The translations under genes were made by a program, and so were the position numbers. This document shows, in pieces, positions 1 through 8,448 of a stretch of DNA of 47,337 nucleotides (position 1 is the first letter of the stretch; each line of letters opens with the position of its first letter). The notes under the pieces are model-generated. The model did not search any database, was not told the origin of the DNA, and saw nothing but the letters and a program-made list of their open reading frames with translations. The stretch is from Clostridiales bacterium (GTDB lineage Bacteria; Bacillota; Clostridia; Lachnospirales; WQUN01), in assembly GCA_031269465.1 (NCBI GenBank), contig JAISZB010000268.1:1-47337 (forward strand), written 5' to 3'.

Positions 1-115
1 TGTTGATATATAAGTTTTACATTATTAAATGTATATTCGAGTTAACTTTTGAACTTTTCCGCAAGGATTTCATGCTCTTTTGACTGGTAAATAATGTAAT
101 AAACTGTCGGAACAG

Positions 116-280
116 TTCCGAAAAAAGTGCTTACCGTACCCCGGAAAAAAGTGCTTACCATCCCCCGGAAAAAAGTGCTTGCCGTACTCGGAAAAAAGTG
201 CTTGCCATACCCCGGAAAAAACTCCTTACCGTACCCTAGAAAAAAGTGCTTACCACACCCCGGAAAAAAGTGCTTGACAT
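116..280. repeat. 24-bp tandem repeat array (about 7 units)
   Basis: About seven head-to-tail units of roughly 24 bp follow the pattern cccggaaaaaagtgcttacc plus four variable bases. Units differ by one to four bases, so the array is old or drifting. Read on the minus strand it stays open and encodes an 8-residue repeat of the type GKHFFPGY, which replaces the lost C-terminus of the neighbouring iscB pseudogene. The array begins exactly where iscB homology stops. No spacers of CRISPR type are present. Confidence 0.85.
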
Positions 281-281
281 T

Positions 282-1292
282 TACAGCTTTGCGCATATAA
301 ACTACATCCAATGGAACAGCCAGTGGATTGCCGCCGGCGCATCTCGCGCCTGCCGCATGATCCTTTTCCAAGCTGTTTCTGATTCTCGTGTTTTTAGCGG
401 TATAGCCGCATGCCGTACCCGCATCCGGATGCTTCTCCTTCAGCCCGTTGTAGAATGCCCGCCTCATAATCCCCATGAACGCGACGTCTCTGAAAGATTG
501 CCCTCTTTTTAGGTTCAACTTCAACTTGCCAGCATAGAGCCTATGAAAGCGGCGCATCGGCAGCCGCTGCGGCGATCCCCGCATAATGCGCCTGCATTAT
601 TCGGAGCATCACCGCCTATTTTGCGGCTTTCTATGCGGTGGACGTTCAGTATGGGGCTCTTGCAACTCTTCCGTCCATGGCACGCATGCCCGTCTCGGAA
701 CAAGACATATTCCCGAAAATTCCAGAAGCCAAGTTGATCGCCTTGTCGGCAGTCCTTTCCTGACATGCCGGGATTTTTGATTTTCTGTATGTCAAAGTAC
801 TCAACCTCTACAACTACTTTCGCTGTTGGCAATATCTTATGTACGTTGCCCACCGTTTTAATATGGGTCTGGATCTTGTTCTCTATAGAAGGAGCCAGCC
901 AGCCCTTATGCTTCGAGCGGACGCGATTATTGAAGCGGGGTTTGCGACATCTTTTCCTGTTGCGCCTTGCTATAGGGCGCTCTTTGATTGCGCCTTCAAC
1001 GCCTGAAGGCTCTTCTCGTCGAAAGCAAATCTACAATATCAGTCCTCAGTTTCACTTCAGCGAAGTACAGCTCTTCTTTCTCCGCAGTCGCGGAAATTCC
1101 TATTGTTTTGCTTCCCGCATCTACGCCTAAAGCAATCGGCTGAGTATATTCTGTGCTATCGTACAGCAACTGGATTGCAGAAGGCTCAAGCTTTGCAACT
1201 TTAGCCTTGCCGTCTTCTAATAGATGCCTCACGTTCCCACGGCGCTTAGTCGGCATCAATGGATTGCCATTCTTATTCAAAACATAATCCAT
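282..1292 (-). pseudogene. iscB: IscB (RuvC/HNH RNA-guided nuclease), frameshifted and truncated
   Basis: Three minus-strand reading frames together read as IscB of the IS200/IS605 group. The first frame (1292 to about 996) carries the PLMP domain (NGNPLMPTKRRG), the arginine-rich segment start (LLSTRR) and RuvC-I (GVDAGSKTIGIS, Asp intact). The second frame (about 970 to 521) carries the bridge region, RuvC-II (KVVVEVEYFDIQKIKNP, Glu intact) and an HNH-like stretch (ILNVHRIESRK) where intact relatives usually read NVHHIESRK. The third frame (about 560 to 282) carries GQSFRDVAFMGIM and a RuvC-III region reading HAAGARC, where the usual catalytic Asp position (HAxDA) is Gly. The C-terminal portion is missing and is replaced by the 24-bp repeats. 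Two frameshifts plus lost catalytic residues make it inactive. Family assignment rests on recalled motifs and is strong; exact frameshift points are approximate. Confidence 0.88.
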
Positions 1293-1552
1293 ATATTTCC
1301 TCCGCGCATAGCGCGTATAAATCCCTATCTCTAGGGCAAGTTGCCCTTCGCCAATGCTGTTCCAAGGTTTTATGCGCCTGCAACACTGTCCCTTCCCCTA
1401 AGGACTGTTCAGCCGCAGGCCGTAGAATCCGGAGCTGGAGCGAACGCTCCGGAGCGCCCATATATTCTTGGACAGCGTAGTCAGTTAAGACTTAGGCTAG
1501 TCAATCAGGACTTATTGCTAAGCCCCTAGCTTTTAGCTATGGGGTGATTGAC
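1293..1552 (-). ncRNA. omegaRNA (HEARO RNA) upstream of iscB
   Basis: The 260 nt immediately 5' of the iscB start are highly structured and closely match the second copy at 8185-8419. The RNA would start with GUCAAUCA, which pairs perfectly with UGAUUGAC about 45 nt later and encloses a CCCC...GGGG inner stem. Further conserved blocks are CUUGGACAGCG on the DNA plus strand, the ccggagctggagcg stem, ttcagccgcaggccg and ccttcgccaatgctgtt. Location directly upstream of an IscB gene and this block order fit the known HEARO/omegaRNA architecture. By that architecture the guide would be the flanking DNA just 5' of the RNA scaffold, that is the complement of 1553-1568. Boundaries are inferred by comparing the two copies. 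Confidence 0.82.
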
Positions 1553-1635
1553 TATAGTTGATGAAATTGCGCTTTTTTCTCAGAACGCAAAAAACTCTGA
1601 AATTTATATTCATATGCCAAAATAGATTAATGAGT

Positions 1636-1890
1636 CTAAGAAGGAAGTGATATGCCAATGAAATTGCAGGAGCGGACGCATGCTTGCAGCTGCGGCAATG
1701 ACCTAGACAAGGCGCAGATGCGGCCTTGAACATCAAAATGAAGCTTTGCGCATGTTGAAGGCTGCCTAGGAATAGAAACAGACAACTGCGGGACGCAAGG
1801 GGCCGACTCGTGGAATTCCTGCGCCGAAAGTCGAAAAGCGCGAGAAGCCCTCGTCTCAAGCGCTTTGCGCGCGTATGCACTGTTGAGCGC
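1636..1890 (+). pseudogene. Decayed TnpB/OrfB-type transposase C-terminus
   Basis: A plus-strand stretch reads ERTHACSCGNDLDKA and, after a frame change, DAALNIKM. Joined, this resembles the zinc-ribbon and RuvC-III tail of IS605 OrfB/TnpB proteins (CxxCG...DRDxNAAxNI). The expected first Cys pair is partly degraded and stops or frame changes follow. The remainder to about 1890 is open but unrecognisable. The match is short and the call is tentative. Its position next to the iscB relic supports a mobile-element graveyard. Confidence 0.42.
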
Positions 1891-1907
1891 TAGGCGGTGG
1901 GGGCATG

Positions 1908-3395
1908 TCACACATTTGTTTCCCAATATCCAGTTTTAGGCAAACCCATTCGTTTAATTAAGTTGACCCTCTTCAGATTTTTAAGATCACGCTCAACTGT
2001 CGGTTTTGAGACGCCTATTATTTCACCGATTTTTTCAGCGGTAATGTATGGATTATCTTTTATGACATGCAGTATTTTAGTTTGCCGTGAGGTATTATCA
2101 CCATCATTTATACCATCATCATCAACTTTAGAATCAAAACCTTCGTGAGGGTAAATGGTAACAATCATATAGTTGCGATCATCGTCGGTTTCAAATTCCG
2201 GAGGAGGAGAACCGTTAGCTTCCAGAGAATTTATTATTTTGGTGATGCCAGTAGATTTCTTTTCGGACAGATCAATTTCCTTTAAGAACTCACCGATTCG
2301 TCGATTGCGGTAACGTCTGGATATTGCCTTGCCTGTTTTCAATTTTTCCATATCAATATATTTTTCTGGCCCAGGATGATTGATAACTTTAATGCAATCA
2401 ACATATATGCGGATTTCAACCGGTTCAGCGATTTGATAAGATTTGTGGAATACTGAATTAACAAGAATCTCTTCCAATGCGCTATAAGGATAATTGAAGA
2501 AACGCGACGCTTCTGCGCGGTCTGGATGCTTTACGACCTTTTCGACAATAAGAGTAGAGTCAATATAATGAAGCGCGTCACGAACCTGTTGCTGCACAGG
2601 GCCATAAAAAATTTTTTCAGTAAAATCGTCCGCCCCCTCCGCAGCAGGGGAGTGGAAATGTATCAATTCTATTTGCGCGCAGGGAATGAATTTGTCGGGA
2701 CGGTCGCTAAACATGAGAATGCCGATATTACGGATGCTGATGCCGACATCGGTTAGATTGGCCACTTCTAGCGCGACAAGAATATCTTCAAGAGGCCTCC
2801 TGTTGAGCTGTTCCTTGAGTGCGCTTTTGCTGTTGCGTAGAAATTCTCCAAGATGCCAAATGCTTACATCATCCATTTTTGCCTTTTGATTTATACGGTC
2901 GTCAAAGGGAATGGAATTAAATTTATTGAACAACTCAAACATTTCGCTTCCTCTTGCGATTGTTTTCACAGATGAGGGCTTGATCCAGTACTCTTTATGC
3001 TTATCGGATTTGTCCTTAGACAGTACATTTTCAGGAGCGGAATATGGCCCGCTGTCGCCGCCGGAACACCAAAGATATATCAGAGCTTTATTTTGGTAGT
3101 AAAGAACTTCAGTTTGAGGAATGTAACGCGGCGTTATGAGATTGCAGTATTGAAAAAGCTCCTGCTGGATTTTATCAAGTTGGTTTTCGTCCAATCCTAT
3201 GGGAGGCAGAATAGGGCGTCCATATTTTTCTTCGATGCCAATTACGATGTAGCCACCGTTTGTATTTGAAAAATCGTTGGCATAAGCGCAGACGGTGGTG
3301 ATAATCTCGGAGGGATTCCAGCCGCGCTTATATTCTACGCGGTCGTGCTCGACAACGCGCCCCTCCAACAAAGTTTCCAGTTTCAGCGGAATCAT
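1908..3395 (-). CDS. Schlafen/AlbA_2-type ATP-binding DNA-binding protein
   Basis: A 495-residue protein of the AlbA_2 (divergent AAA_4, Schlafen-like) family. The N-terminal third has the domain signature (VEYKRGW, then NTNGGYIVIGIEE). The middle third has a GHKL-type ATP-binding signature (ALEEILVNSVFHKSY, near residues 305-325). The C-terminus is a helix-turn-helix (TAEKIGEIIGVSKPTVERDL, near residue 450). Such proteins are usually transcriptional regulators or accessory defence/mobile-element proteins; the true role is unknown. The start is the ATG at 3395, seven bases after AGGAGG; the ATG at 3401 lies too close to that site. It stands alone, downstream of a palindromic repeat and upstream of the transposon relics, so it may be part of an acquired patch. 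Confidence 0.85.
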   Translation of the reverse strand: MIPLKLETLLEGRVVEHDRVEYKRGWNPSEIITTVCAYANDFSNTNGGYIVIGIEEKYGRPILPPIGLDENQLDKIQQELFQYCNLITPRYIPQTEVLYYQNKALIYLWCSGGDSGPYSAPENVLSKDKSDKHKEYWIKPSSVKTIARGSEMFELFNKFNSIPFDDRINQKAKMDDVSIWHLGEFLRNSKSALKEQLNRRPLEDILVALEVANLTDVGISIRNIGILMFSDRPDKFIPCAQIELIHFHSPAAEGADDFTEKIFYGPVQQQVRDALHYIDSTLIVEKVVKHPDRAEASRFFNYPYSALEEILVNSVFHKSYQIAEPVEIRIYVDCIKVINHPGPEKYIDMEKLKTGKAISRRYRNRRIGEFLKEIDLSEKKSTGITKIINSLEANGSPPPEFETDDDRNYMIVTIYPHEGFDSKVDDDGINDGDNTSRQTKILHVIKDNPYITAEKIGEIIGVSKPTVERDLKNLKRVNLIKRMGLPKTGYWETNV

Positions 3396-3438
3396 ACTCA
3401 TACCTCCTGTTGCTTGATTTGAATAGCTTGCTTCTATG

Positions 3439-3581
3439 TATACTGCTTAGCATCGGATATTTCCGATTTTGATGTAGGATTATATAATTAGTGCGAAATG
3501 TGGTTATAGTCATTTCGCACCCTTCAATGGACTCTCAGTCGTCAAAATCTATACATTTGACTGCAAAGCCAAAACAGTATA
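3439..3581. repeat. Palindromic MITE-like element, copy 1
   Basis: A 143-bp element with termini TATACTG...CAGTATA and an internal hairpin GTGCGAAATG...CATTTCGCAC. It contains the family arms gattttgatgtaggattata and ttgactgcaaa. It lies in the promoter region of the AlbA_2 gene. Confidence 0.75.
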
Positions 3582-3873
3582 TATAGTATAGTCAATTTAA
3601 TGCGGGAAAACAAGAGCGTCATCCCAGGAGGAGAAAAGCGTGATATCTACTGATTTTCATAGATAATTGCCTTATTGTCAGATTTGCAGGCAAACTCGCC
3701 TATTTGCATGAATTTTCTATTTTGAAGCTGGCTGCGCAGATTCTCTGTCTGTATAAAGCTCATTATGAGCGATTGAGCAGAAATCCATTTGCAAATAAAT
3801 TTAATCTAACGGCATTGCAGATGCTAGGTCTGATGCAGGTTCTGCCGCTATGCTCTATATAAGGGCGACTTGC

Positions 3874-3908
3874 AAAAAGCGCTGCGACAGAGTCGCAGCG
3901 CTTTTTTT
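3874..3908 (+). terminator. Rho-independent terminator without an obvious gene
   Basis: AAAAAGCGCTGCGAC pairs with GTCGCAGCGC across a 3-base loop and is followed by seven Ts. The A-rich left arm would also serve the minus strand. No gene precedes it on the plus strand back to 3400, so either a small transcript starts in 3582-3870 or the gene it served has been lost. Confidence 0.75.
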
Positions 3909-4470
3909 CTTGCAGTATAAATATTTAAAGGCGAGTGGGGCTTTCTATCCCAAACTGGGATTAGGCTTTGCCAAGTTGTTCTTCAGCAATACCAGTTGAA
4001 TTTTCTCCCCAGCGCCTTACGTTCATTATTTGGTTTGCCTGGCGTTAAAGCTTGGCGACCGGCTGGCAGCGCTTGGCCTGATTCTTCAGGCTTTAGGCCG
4101 AAGCTTCAGCTTCTCGCCCTTTGGCGGGCCAAAGGTTTATAGCCCATTTGACTCTCGCTCTCGAGCTTGGCTCAAACGCTTCCTTATAAGTTCCTGTAAA
4201 ACGCCACATTGGCTATAAGGTGCGAATCAAGTTCAATAAGCACCGTATCAATCTGCATGAAAGCTTTCCCTTTGGAGAAGCAGGCGTCGCCGCTTCACGT
4301 ACTTGGGTTAATCAGCAGTTAAATAGCTTTATTTATTCAGCATGCATTGCTTCAATAACCGTACGCTCACGCGTTGGCGTATAAAATCAAGACAATTACG
4401 CTTTTGAGCAAGCATCATCCGGCTTTAAAAAGCATTCTCATTTATATAATAAAGCTTGACGCTTCGTATC
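3909..4470. other. Gene-free stretch
   Basis: I see no supported gene here. A GC-rich patch at about 4040-4140 contains several overlapping short inverted repeats (for example cgccctttggcg and ggctttaggcc). It precedes the 3' end of the convergent SASP gene. Confidence 0.5.
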
Positions 4471-4701
4471 TTACTTCTGGCTCCCGGACAATATCTTCTC
4501 CTGGGCCTCAATCATTTTCTTGACCATGTATCCGCCCACATAGCCGTTCTGAGCGGATGTGAGATCTCCGTTGTAGCCTTGCTTCAACGGTACGCCTATT
4601 TCATTGGCAACCTCGTATTTGAATTGGTTCAGAGCTTCGCGAGCTTCTGGAACGCCTTTCTCCTCGACTTGCTGTTGCTGAATTTTGCGTGTTGCTGCCA
4701 T
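4471..4701 (-). CDS. Alpha/beta-type small acid-soluble spore protein
   Basis: A 76-residue SASP. These proteins coat and protect DNA in the dormant spore and are degraded at germination. The two family signatures are clear: FKYEVANEIGVPL in the middle and GYNGDLTSAQNGYVGGYM near the C-terminus. Before the first signature lies the GPR-type cleavage region. The start is the ATG at 4701 behind TTGAGGAGGAAAATATT. It is a single gene with no operon partners; the cognate protease gene gpr lies at 20114-21142. Family length is normal. I could not identify a convincing sporulation sigma promoter. Confidence 0.95.
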   Translation of the reverse strand: MAATRKIQQQQVEEKGVPEAREALNQFKYEVANEIGVPLKQGYNGDLTSAQNGYVGGYMVKKMIEAQEKILSGSQK

Positions 4702-5370
4702 AATATTTTCCTCCTCAATATAGAAATATATAAGCCCATCTCCTATGGCAATGCAACGGAACCCACTCTTCCGCCTAAAAAGATTATAGACTCTTTTTCA
4801 CATTGCATGGTGTTATGAGGCGTTTGTAACATTCAAATAAGTTTGAATCTGATATTTTAGAATATATTTCTTTAAATTATCAGACCTATGCAATCTTTTC
4901 ATACGATTCAAATGAAATAACTATCTGCTTGGATACCATTTCCTCTTTAGAATGCTTCATCAATAAGCCTTCCGTCGAATAGGCAAATTGATTTTCATCT
5001 CAGAAATCGCTTACTCTAAAGTACTTGCTTAACTAGTTGCTTTAGGCAATTTGTTCGCTTTTCTTTATTTAGGACGTTAACTGGTAAATTTACGAAGCTT
5101 TGCAGATGCAGTATGTCCTTTAAAGCTTAAAAGCTTTATCAGACGTTTCTGCCTGTGCATTGCCGTGCATCCTTTGATTCAACTCGTATGATTGATTTCA
5201 CAGATGTTACAAAGATATTATGTCCGTGAAATATTGTTTTATGAGAGGTAATAAAAGGAAAAAGTTATGCTGAATTGCACTTTAAGCGCAAATAAACTGA
5301 TTTGCTAATGAAAATGCTGTGTTCATATGCAGTGCAATAAGCATGCATATGATAATAGGCATAAAGAGCT
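4702..5370. other. AT-rich gene-free stretch
   Basis: About 670 bp of AT-rich sequence upstream of the SASP gene, with no supported gene, RNA or repeat copy. It must include the SASP promoter. Confidence 0.5.
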
Positions 5371-5410
5371 AAAGCCGCCCATTGAACCTAGGGTTCGATG
5401 GGCGGCTTTA
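5371..5410 (-). terminator. Terminator of the DUF2953-gerW operon
   Basis: AAAGCCGCCCAT pairs with ATGGGCGGCTTT around the loop region tgaacctagggttcg. Read on the minus strand it lies about 70 bp after the gerW stop. Confidence 0.8.
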
Positions 5411-5480
5411 AGAAGGTCAAATTCCTGGCAATTGAAGCTAATTTTGCATCCGCGACAAGCGCGTTTTAATGAAGCGCTTT

Positions 5481-5933
5481 TTATAGAGCATCCCCTGAAT
5501 CCACAATTGTGGTCTCTTTAAACTCAACTTCGGCGTTTTCAACGGCTCCATCCTTTTTTTTCTTTCCGAATATAGATCCGATATTTAGCTTGCTGACAAT
5601 TCCAGGAACCATGTCGATGAGCTTTTGCACGTTGTCCTGGCTTTTGATGTTTATAAGCTGCACCGTGCCGTCGATTATGACAAGAACGGCTGTAGGCGTA
5701 ATCCTTCCTCCAAGGCCGCCACCTCCGCCGCCTCCGTCCACTTTCTTCTCATCCTTTGATGATCCCTCGTTCACTCCCGCCGCCACTCCGAATACTACAT
5801 CCACCAAGGGCACTATTATGACGCCGTTTACAAAGACTGGCTCGCCTACTACAGTCTTTGTCGAGATGAAATTCTCCATCTTTCCAAACAAGGTATCAAA
5901 ATTGCTGTTCAAGCTGGCGCTCACGGCTACCAT
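5481..5933 (-). CDS. ytfJ: GerW/YtfJ family sporulation protein
   Basis: A 150-residue GerW (YtfJ) family protein, made during sporulation and required for normal germination in Bacillus. Signatures are VVGEPVFVNGVIIVPLVDVVFG, a poly-glycine run followed by LGGRITPTAVLVI, and DNVQKLIDMVP. The C-terminus has a lysine patch and an acidic tail. The ATG at 5933 overlaps the end of the upstream DUF2953 gene by 38 bp, so translation is probably coupled; a GTG at 5924 is an alternative start. The same pair (ytfI-ytfJ) is adjacent in Bacillus. A terminator follows at 5371-5410. Confidence 0.93.
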   Translation of the reverse strand: MVAVSASLNSNFDTLFGKMENFISTKTVVGEPVFVNGVIIVPLVDVVFGVAAGVNEGSSKDEKKVDGGGGGGGLGGRITPTAVLVIIDGTVQLINIKSQDNVQKLIDMVPGIVSKLNIGSIFGKKKKDGAVENAEVEFKETTIVDSGDAL

Positions 5934-6741
5934 CCTTTCTCTTCTTGAAAATCATGGGCTTTATAATGAACCATCCCGGCTTGGAGGCTGCAATTGCCAA
6001 AAGCGGCCACAGAAGCGACCAAATATATATCCTCCCAGCAGCATGGATATTAAAAACCAGAGTTTTTTTTTCGAAATCAGCTTCTATGGCAAAACTTCTC
6101 GAAACTTTCATAAACGCAGCAATAAGGTGCAGCATTCCCAAAGCGGCTCCTGTTAAGCTTGGGTCATCGAAGCCGAAAAGGATCCGGCCAATTATTTTCT
6201 TTGGAGCGACGGCTTTTAAAAGCCTTGCCAGAAGGAGCATCGCTTCATCCATCAGCTCTTTTTTATATGGGTAATCGGAATAAGCCGACCATTTTTCCCT
6301 TAGGCCGTTTATCCTCTGCTCAAGGCTCTTTTTTTGCCCGCTATCATCTTTTTCGCCTTTCGCTTCATTCTTAGCCGATGAATCCTTCCTGTTTTCAGCG
6401 TCAGGGCAGTCGCTTTCAATGTCCGCAGTCTTTTTCTTAAGGGGTTTGCTGCGTTTTTCATTTCCGCTTGCTCCATTTTTAATTCGTGTTTTGCCAGACT
6501 TGGGTTTTCCAGGCTCTCGACCGAAAATCTTAAAAAAAAGATGGCTCCCTGAAGCATCAATTGCAAATCGCAAAGAAAGCATCCGAATCAGCCAGGATGC
6601 CTCGGCGCAAAACTCAATGCTCCCGTTTTTCTTCCCATCGGCCTTCCATTTTACAGGCATGAAGAGAACAAGCGCGATAATTGCCAGCGTCAAGGAAAAA
6701 ACCGTTAGAATTATAATCCCAAGCACCTTCAAGATAAGCAT
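5896..6741 (-). CDS. DUF2953 (YtfI-like) membrane-anchored protein
   Basis: A 281-residue protein. A single N-terminal membrane segment (IIILTVFSLTLAIIALVLF) is followed by a soluble domain with EASWLIRMLSLRFA and a highly charged linker rich in Lys, Asp and Glu. The C-terminal half has LLARLLKAVAPKKI and DPSLTGAALGML, typical of DUF2953. The start is the ATG at 6741 with GGGGAGAGG upstream; a longer open frame to 6792 lacks a better site. It is the first gene of the pair with gerW and overlaps it. Its molecular function is unknown; it is thought to act with GerW during sporulation. Confidence 0.85.
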   Translation of the reverse strand: MLILKVLGIIILTVFSLTLAIIALVLFMPVKWKADGKKNGSIEFCAEASWLIRMLSLRFAIDASGSHLFFKIFGREPGKPKSGKTRIKNGASGNEKRSKPLKKKTADIESDCPDAENRKDSSAKNEAKGEKDDSGQKKSLEQRINGLREKWSAYSDYPYKKELMDEAMLLLARLLKAVAPKKIIGRILFGFDDPSLTGAALGMLHLIAAFMKVSRSFAIEADFEKKTLVFNIHAAGRIYIWSLLWPLLAIAASKPGWFIIKPMIFKKRKDGSRERQLEQQF

Positions 6742-6853
6742 TATCAGATCCTCTCCCCTAAGAACTCGTCCAAAAACAATACGGCAATCCATTTAATGCT
6801 GACGGCAATAAAGCCGATATCCGCTCAAATCATTTTTGGACGCTCCTAAGCGC

Positions 6854-7110
6854 TATACTTATCTGCATATGAAAGTTCCTTTTTGGGAGCTTATACCGAT
6901 TTTCATCAAATGTTCCTTTTTAGCGCTTGATTATCCATTGAGCGGTGCGAAATGCCGATATCAATCGCTCTCGCTGTCTAATCAACAAAAAAGGCAGTTT
7001 TCTATGAAAATCAGCATAGCTGTACAGTGAGCGCGATTGATATCGGCATTTCGCACATTAAAGTGGATGAACAAGCTCCAAAACAGTGCATACCTCTACA
7101 AATCAGCATA
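6854..7110. repeat. MITE-like element, copy 2 (outer, interrupted)
   Basis: Outer element starting at tatacttatctgcatatg and ending at ctctacaaatcagca(ta). It holds the core gcgattgatatcggcatttc. It is interrupted 40 bp from its left end by a second copy (6894-7016). Without the insert it would be about 132 bp. Confidence 0.75.
6894..7016. repeat. MITE-like element, copy 3 (inserted in copy 2)
   Basis: A 123-bp element, TACCGATTTTCAT to ATGAAAATCAGCA, flanked by TA on both sides (6892-6893 and 7017-7018). It has the core gcgaaatgccgatatcaatc. Removing it and one TA restores a continuous outer element. Confidence 0.85.
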
Positions 7111-7248
7111 ACTTTGGCGGTGCCGCGCCCATAGCTTTAAACGCTCCGCGTTTTTTGCGCTTAAGCATTTAGAAGATCTAGGAATAAAAGCCTTTTTATA
7201 ATTCTGGCTTTCACTCAATTTCCACCTGCATATTTAAATGCTCCGCAT

Positions 7249-7370
7249 TACTGATTTGCATTCAAATGCACCGATTTTGATGTTGATTATACTATCATTG
7301 TGAAATGCCAATATCGGCATTTCGCGCTAATCGTATAATCAAAAACAGAACTTTCGGGTGCAAATCAGTA
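7249..7370. repeat. MITE-like element, copy 4
   Basis: A 122-bp element from TACTGATTTGCA to TGCAAATCAGTA. Its centre is near-palindromic, gaaatgccaatatcggcatt. It ends 21 bp before the stop of the TIGR01906 gene. Confidence 0.8.
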
Positions 7371-7390
7371 TCTAAGAAGCCTCTGCAGAA

Positions 7391-8080
7391 TCACTTGGCG
7401 GAAATATTTTTTCCCTTCATAAGCTTAAGCGCGACTGATGACGCGGAGATTAAGATAGCCGTTAAACCTGCGAAAATTGAGCCTATAAATGCGGCGATGT
7501 CTGTAAAGAACCCTATAGGCACTATATTTACAAGCAAATCCGTTCTGGCATCCAGAATCCACAGATCATTGCTGAAAAACAGTTCATGGAACAGCGTGAA
7601 AGCTCTGTCGAAGTCGCTTGCTATGAATATGATGAGAGACGCCGCAACAATAAGGAAGCTTATGAAAAAAACCTGCCATGTGCGCATCAGCGCAGCCATG
7701 GACTTGCCCCTGAGAAAGAAAAGAGCGGCGAATGTCAGCGCCGTCACGGCAAGCGATAGATTCCTCGCCGAAAACATGAGGAGGATCAAATTCTTAACAT
7801 CCACCATATGCTGCTTCTCCCGGGCATTGAAAAACTCTCTGCTCTCACCCGCGACCTCCGCAGTCACGACAAGATCATCCTCCGCATCCGACATGTAGTT
7901 CAACAGCTTTTCGGTGACTTGCATAAGATCCGCCTTGTCGACTTGTATGCTTTGCGGAACTGAGTGCTTGTCATATTCAGCGCTGTAGAAAGGACGGTTG
8001 AAAGCGGGAATTTGTATAGACATGCACAAAAGAAACGCAGCAAGAGACATCGCGTTAATAATTGAGAGTACCCATCTCAT
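7391..8080 (-). CDS. TIGR01906/DUF1461 family integral membrane protein
   Basis: A 229-residue membrane protein. It has an N-terminal hydrophobic segment, an external domain and three more membrane segments. Family signatures are FNAREKQHMVDVKNL (near residues 83-97) and FHELFFSNDLWILD followed by DLLVNIVPIGFF (near residues 163-190). Function is unknown; the family is common in Firmicutes. The start is the ATG at 8080 after GAGAGGGCAAA. The intergenic omegaRNA copy begins just upstream (8105-8419), so this gene may lie downstream of that RNA's transcript. Confidence 0.88.
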   Translation of the reverse strand: MRWVLSIINAMSLAAFLLCMSIQIPAFNRPFYSAEYDKHSVPQSIQVDKADLMQVTEKLLNYMSDAEDDLVVTAEVAGESREFFNAREKQHMVDVKNLILLMFSARNLSLAVTALTFAALFFLRGKSMAALMRTWQVFFISFLIVAASLIIFIASDFDRAFTLFHELFFSNDLWILDARTDLLVNIVPIGFFTDIAAFIGSIFAGLTAILISASSVALKLMKGKNISAK

Positions 8081-8104
8081 TTTGCCCTCTCCGTTTCGTT
8101 CATC

Positions 8105-8170
8105 ACAGTTGCTATGCGGCGGATACCTCTGCCTTTAGGCACGGTGAGTCGACCGCATGCCCCTTTTCCG
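8105..8170 (-). other. Possible right-end hairpin of an omegaRNA element
   Basis: ATGCGG (complement of 8152-8157) can pair with CCGCAT across a small tgcctaaaggca hairpin. Its position just 3' of the orphan omegaRNA fits the subterminal hairpin of an IS200/IS605-type right end. This is inferred from position and fold only. Confidence 0.3.
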
Positions 8171-8184
8171 CGTTGCTGGCGCAT

Positions 8185-8419
8185 ACTGCCCTATTTCTAG
8201 GGCTGGCCGCCCTTCGCCAATGCTGTTTCAAGGCTTTTTCGCGCCTGAAGCGCTATCCCTGCCCGTCAGGGTTGTTCAGCCGCAGGCCGCAGAGTCCGGA
8301 GCTGGAGCGAACGCCCCGGAGCTCCTATAGGATGCTCTTGGACAGCGCCGCCGGTTAAGGCTTAGGCTAGCCAATCAAGGCTTTTGCAAGCCCCTTGCAT
8401 TAGCTATGGGGTGATTGAC
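8185..8419 (-). ncRNA. Orphan omegaRNA (HEARO RNA) without iscB
   Basis: About 235 nt closely related to the RNA upstream of the iscB relic. Shared blocks include ccttcgccaatgctgtt, ttcagccgcaggccg, ccggagctggagcgaacg, cttggacagcg and the 5' end agctatggggtgattgac. The 5' stem is kept (GUCAAUCA with UGAUUGGC, a C-G pair becoming a wobble-compatible change) although other positions have drifted, which suggests selection on structure. No iscB coding sequence follows. The next gene, 105 bp away, is an unrelated membrane protein. The predicted guide is the complement of 8420-8435 and differs from that of the first copy, so it would direct a nuclease in trans to another site. Confidence 0.8.
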
Positions 8420-8448
8420 ATTTATATCGATGCCCATGCGCACCGGTA

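Noticed and set aside
116..280. Possible CRISPR array
   Set aside because: The units are contiguous, about 24 bp and degenerate, with no unique spacers, and no cas genes are nearby.
5509..6156. Long plus-strand frame opposite gerW and the DUF2953 gene
   Set aside because: It is the antisense shadow of two well-supported minus-strand genes. Its proline run is simply the complement of the GerW glycine run.
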